A DNA stretch of 7,707 nt from an uncultured Bacteroides sp. (GTDB taxonomy: Bacteria; Bacteroidota; Bacteroidia; Bacteroidales; Bacteroidaceae). Of the stretch, positions 5,431 to 7,707 are shown in pieces. The stretch covers positions 1-7,707 of the forward strand of contig USPQ01000117.1 in assembly GCA_900556625.1 (NCBI GenBank), written 5' to 3'. The notes beneath the pieces were generated by a model. The model did no database searches. It was not told where the DNA came from and saw only the letters and a list, made by a program, of their open reading frames with translations. The position numbers were made by a program, and so were the translations under genes. Every line of letters begins with the position of its first letter. The first letter of the stretch is position 1.

Positions 5431-6576
5431 TCAGATTTTCACGACACCGATACCGGGCAGTTCGTTCAGAGTGATTCTACCTTTCACCACTTCCACCCCT
5501 TTAAAACGGTCATTAGAGATGAGCAGGTTACCATCCAAATCAGCAAAATCCACTAACAGAGAGAACTGCGACGCTGCCGATATAGCACAGGAAGTCTCTG
5601 TCATACATCCTACCATAACACGCATTCCCAGTGCATGGGCCAAAGTCACCATTTTCCACGCTTCACGCATACCGGTGCACTTCATCAGTTTGATGTTGAT
5701 TCCCGTGAAAGCCCCTTTCAAAGCCGCCACATCCGCTAGGCGCTGCAAAGATTCATCGGCAAATATCGGCAACGGGCTCTGTTGCGTGATCCAAGCGATA
5801 TCATCCAACTGCTCTTTCGGCATAGGTTGCTCTATCATCACTATTCCTTTTTCTTTCAGCCAATGAATCATATCCAACGCATACAGACGGTCCTTCCACC
5901 CTTGATTCGCGTCAACAGCTATAGGAAGGTCCGTTACCGAACGAATGGTTTCAATCATTTCCTTATCATTGTCCCGACCCAATTTTACCTTTAATATATT
6001 AAACCGATCTGCGCACTCTTTTGTTTTCTCACGCACCACATCGAGCGTATCAATCCCTATCGTAAAGGTAGTAGAAGGCGTCTTTTCCTTATTCAACCCC
6101 CATATTTTATACCAGGGAGCACCCAACAGTTTTCCTACCAGATCATGAAGGGCAATATCAACCGCCGCTTTAGCTGCCGTATCTTTCGGTGAAAGACTGT
6201 CGACGTATGACAAAATGTCATCTAACTGAAACGGATCATTAAATTGTTCCAGATTCACTTTCTTAAGGAAATTCATAACGGACTCCACCGTTTCTCCCAA
6301 GTAAGGCGGCATGGAAGCTTCCCCGTATCCTGTTATCCCTTCATATTCTATTTCCACCTGCACGTCGGGAGTCGTTGTACGCGAATAAGTAGCTACCGTA
6401 AATACATGTCTTAACTTCAACTCATAAGGAAAGAATTTCATTTTCATCTTTCCTCCCAAACCAAGCTTATTTATATTATAAGGTAATGATTCTCCAGCCA
6501 ACGTCTGACGTACAACCAACCCGGAACCCAGAGCAGCCAAAGCCGCCGTCTTCAAGAAATCTCTTCTGTTTTGCAT
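5431..6576 (-). CDS. Exported dipeptide epimerase (L-Ala-D/L-Glu type), enolase superfamily
   Basis: This 381-residue enzyme belongs to the mandelate-racemase/muconate-lactonizing branch of the enolase superfamily. Predicted reaction: Mg2+-dependent epimerisation of L-Ala-D-Glu to L-Ala-L-Glu during murein-peptide breakdown. Catalytic lysines are Lys198 (second Lys of KVK, 196-198) and Lys296. Metal ligands are Asp222 (VDAN), Glu249 (IEQP) and Asp274 (ADES). The dipeptide-binding DxD signature is at 346-348 (DLD). A capping domain occupies about 45-165, then the barrel. The N-terminus NRRDFLKTAALAALGSG resembles a twin-arginine signal with cleavage near Ala27, whereas the well-known YcjG and YkfB enzymes are cytoplasmic. 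The ATG at 6576 begins this signal. It lies 32 nt downstream of the NlpC/P60 gene, a likely operon partner. I recall a structurally studied B. thetaiotaomicron homologue, BT_1313. Exact dipeptide specificity cannot be read from sequence alone. Confidence 0.9.
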   Translation of the reverse strand: MQNRRDFLKTAALAALGSGLVVRQTLAGESLPYNINKLGLGGKMKMKFFPYELKLRHVFTVATYSRTTTPDVQVEIEYEGITGYGEASMPPYLGETVESVMNFLKKVNLEQFNDPFQLDDILSYVDSLSPKDTAAKAAVDIALHDLVGKLLGAPWYKIWGLNKEKTPSTTFTIGIDTLDVVREKTKECADRFNILKVKLGRDNDKEMIETIRSVTDLPIAVDANQGWKDRLYALDMIHWLKEKGIVMIEQPMPKEQLDDIAWITQQSPLPIFADESLQRLADVAALKGAFTGINIKLMKCTGMREAWKMVTLAHALGMRVMVGCMTETSCAISAASQFSLLVDFADLDGNLLISNDRFKGVEVVKGRITLNELPGIGVVKI

Positions 6577-6590
6577 AAAATAAATAAATT

Positions 6591-6608
6591 AATGAAGAAT
6601 TCTTCATT
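6591..6608. repeat. Perfect 18-bp palindrome between NlpC/P60 and epimerase genes
   Basis: AATGAAGAA-TTCTTCATT is fully self-complementary. It begins directly after the NlpC/P60 stop codon and ends 14 nt before the epimerase ATG. In RNA it would form a 7-bp stem with an AATT loop; in DNA it is a possible operator. No T-tract follows, so full termination is unlikely. It may attenuate transcription or stabilise the upstream message. Confidence 0.6.
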
Positions 6609-7592
6609 TTAATTGCCGTAATAGGGATTGCGATCCGTAGTATTCATGCCTTTCTCCTTATTAATATAAGGTAAGAAACGGACTGCAAAAAGCAAACGTC
6701 CCGTATTTAATGCATCATAATTCTTATCCGAAGGTTCAAAACTGCTTATATGCACATCCCCCAAAGCATGGATAAAACGCTTGTTGCCGAGATAGATCCC
6801 CACGTGTGAGATTCCCTCTTTTTGTTCGCCCGTTGCCTTCCGACCGAAGAAAACCAAGTCTCCCCGCTGCACATTGGCAAAATCGGAAGCTATTTCGATA
6901 CGTTCGCCCACATACGCCTGTTGCGACGCATCTCTCGGAATGATGATATCATGCATAAAAAGCACTGTCCGGACCAGACCGCTGCAATCCACTCCTTTTG
7001 AAGAAGTGCCCGCCCACAAATAAGGAACTCCTATCATTGTATAAGCCGTCTCGATAATGCTTTCAACATCTTGTTTCAACGAAGCTCTCCATCGGTTTTC
7101 AGGCTGTGAAATAGATTTCGGAATATAAGCCTGTCTGCCGTCCGGATAAGACACTTTATAAAAATGTCCTTTGCTACCTTCCCACTTCAGACGATTACCG
7201 GCCACTACATCAGACACGGTTTGGGAAGTTGCATCCGGTTTCTCATAAGTAAATCCGTAATGTGAAGTTACAACAATCTTTTCCGCACGGTTCCATTCAT
7301 CATATTTCTCTTTTGACATAGGAGTAATCACCATCCGGTGTACCCAGCCGGTATAGTCATCCGGAGTCTGAATCTCGTACCAGCCGGTGTATTGCAGAAC
7401 TTTGACCGGCATACCCAATAATGCTTGCGTGCTCATACCGGAGGTAAACTTGCCTTCTTCGCGCATATTACAAACAGAAATATGCACTACCCCATACGCA
7501 GAATCAGCAGGCATGGGGCGTATCTCCTGAGCTTTCAGACTGAGTATCGCCATTGCCAGAAAATAAAAGAAAAAGAGAATGTTTTTTTTCAT
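6609..7592 (-). CDS. Secreted SH3b-NlpC/P60 endopeptidase (YkfC/dipeptidyl-peptidase VI type)
   Basis: This 327-residue enzyme is predicted to cut the gamma-D-Glu to diamino-acid bond of murein stem peptides with a free N-terminal L-Ala, releasing L-Ala-D-Glu. Residues 1 to about 21 are a signal peptide ending in LKAQ. Two SH3b domains follow (about 31-92 and 105-160). In this family the first helps shape the substrate pocket. The NlpC/P60 domain (about 172-308) shows catalytic Cys203 in GVDCSGLVR, His263 in ISHVGIYLG and the third polar residue His275 in RFIHALGD. The architecture matches the YkfC family; I recall a structurally solved B. ovatus relative annotated dipeptidyl-peptidase VI. 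The frame extends upstream to a TTG at 7616, but that overlaps the -7 box, so ATG at 7592 is chosen. The epimerase gene 32 nt downstream would use the released dipeptide, echoing the ykfB-ykfC pairing of Bacillus. Confidence 0.93.
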   Translation of the reverse strand: MKKNILFFFYFLAMAILSLKAQEIRPMPADSAYGVVHISVCNMREEGKFTSGMSTQALLGMPVKVLQYTGWYEIQTPDDYTGWVHRMVITPMSKEKYDEWNRAEKIVVTSHYGFTYEKPDATSQTVSDVVAGNRLKWEGSKGHFYKVSYPDGRQAYIPKSISQPENRWRASLKQDVESIIETAYTMIGVPYLWAGTSSKGVDCSGLVRTVLFMHDIIIPRDASQQAYVGERIEIASDFANVQRGDLVFFGRKATGEQKEGISHVGIYLGNKRFIHALGDVHISSFEPSDKNYDALNTGRLLFAVRFLPYINKEKGMNTTDRNPYYGN

Positions 7593-7613
7593 TGAATCAT
7601 GTTTTAATGATAG

Positions 7614-7621
7614 CAAAGTTA
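7614..7621 (-). promoter_or_regulatory. -7 box of the NlpC/P60-epimerase unit
   Basis: TAACTTTG on the minus strand matches TAnnTTTG and ends 21 nt before the ATG at 7592. No clear TTTG is found about 20 nt upstream. It is the only good box I see for this gene pair. Confidence 0.65.
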
Positions 7622-7673
7622 GAAAATATTTCTATTTGTGATACTTTCTTTAGCTAAAACAAAATAAATGACG

Positions 7674-7681
7674 TATTTTTG
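7674..7681 (+). promoter_or_regulatory. Divergent -7 box facing the right edge
   Basis: TATTTTTG on the plus strand matches TAnnTTTG, with TTTA 21 nt upstream (7649-7652) as a possible imperfect -33 element. It would start transcription near 7687 and leave the window to the right. An ATG at 7668 is also open to the edge, but it lies upstream of the predicted transcript, so I do not call a gene. Confidence 0.5.
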
Positions 7682-7707
7682 CAGTCTAAAGCAGTTGGCC
7701 GGTCTGT

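Noticed and set aside
7668..7707. Start of a plus-strand gene at ATG 7668
   Set aside because: Only 13 codons are visible, and the ATG lies upstream of a consensus -7 box, so it would not be on the predicted transcript.

Overview
The window looks like chromosomal DNA of a Bacteroides species, probably from the B. thetaiotaomicron / B. ovatus group. The evidence is a 286-residue primary sigma factor with no region 1.1, start codons without Shine-Dalgarno sequences, and repeated TAnnTTTG promoter boxes. The gene order also matches what I remember of the B. thetaiotaomicron stretch around BT_1308-BT_1314; this is recollection, not a search.

Layout: all six protein genes lie on the minus strand, so they read from high to low coordinates. 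From the right edge they are: a secreted SH3b-NlpC/P60 endopeptidase (6609-7592); an exported enolase-superfamily dipeptide epimerase (5431-6576); a DegP/HtrA-type periplasmic serine protease (3676-5211); the primary sigma factor RpoD (2631-3491); a small secreted protein of unknown function (2107-2508); and a clostripain-type (C11) cysteine protease lipoprotein (814-1998). The left 813 bases hold no gene I can support. They contain a minus-strand promoter firing out of the window (44-75), a strong minus-strand terminator (260-298) and a degenerate inverted-repeat element of about 400 bp (about 342-757).

Function: the NlpC/P60 enzyme and the epimerase form a likely two-gene murein-peptide unit. 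The first would release L-Ala-D-Glu from stem peptides and the second would epimerise it to L-Ala-L-Glu. Both carry export signals, so this chemistry is predicted outside the cytoplasm. HtrA adds envelope protein quality control. RpoD is the housekeeping sigma factor; four genes here, including rpoD itself, carry the -7 box it is known to recognise, each 21-23 nt before the start codon. Terminators separate htrA, rpoD, the small gene and the C11 gene, so these are mostly single-gene units.

The coding part is ordinary conserved Bacteroides chromosome. The least explained part is the inverted-repeat element downstream of the C11 gene, with two alternating pyrimidine-purine tracts in inverted orientation. 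I found no CRISPR array, complete insertion sequence, tRNA/rRNA gene or defence system.
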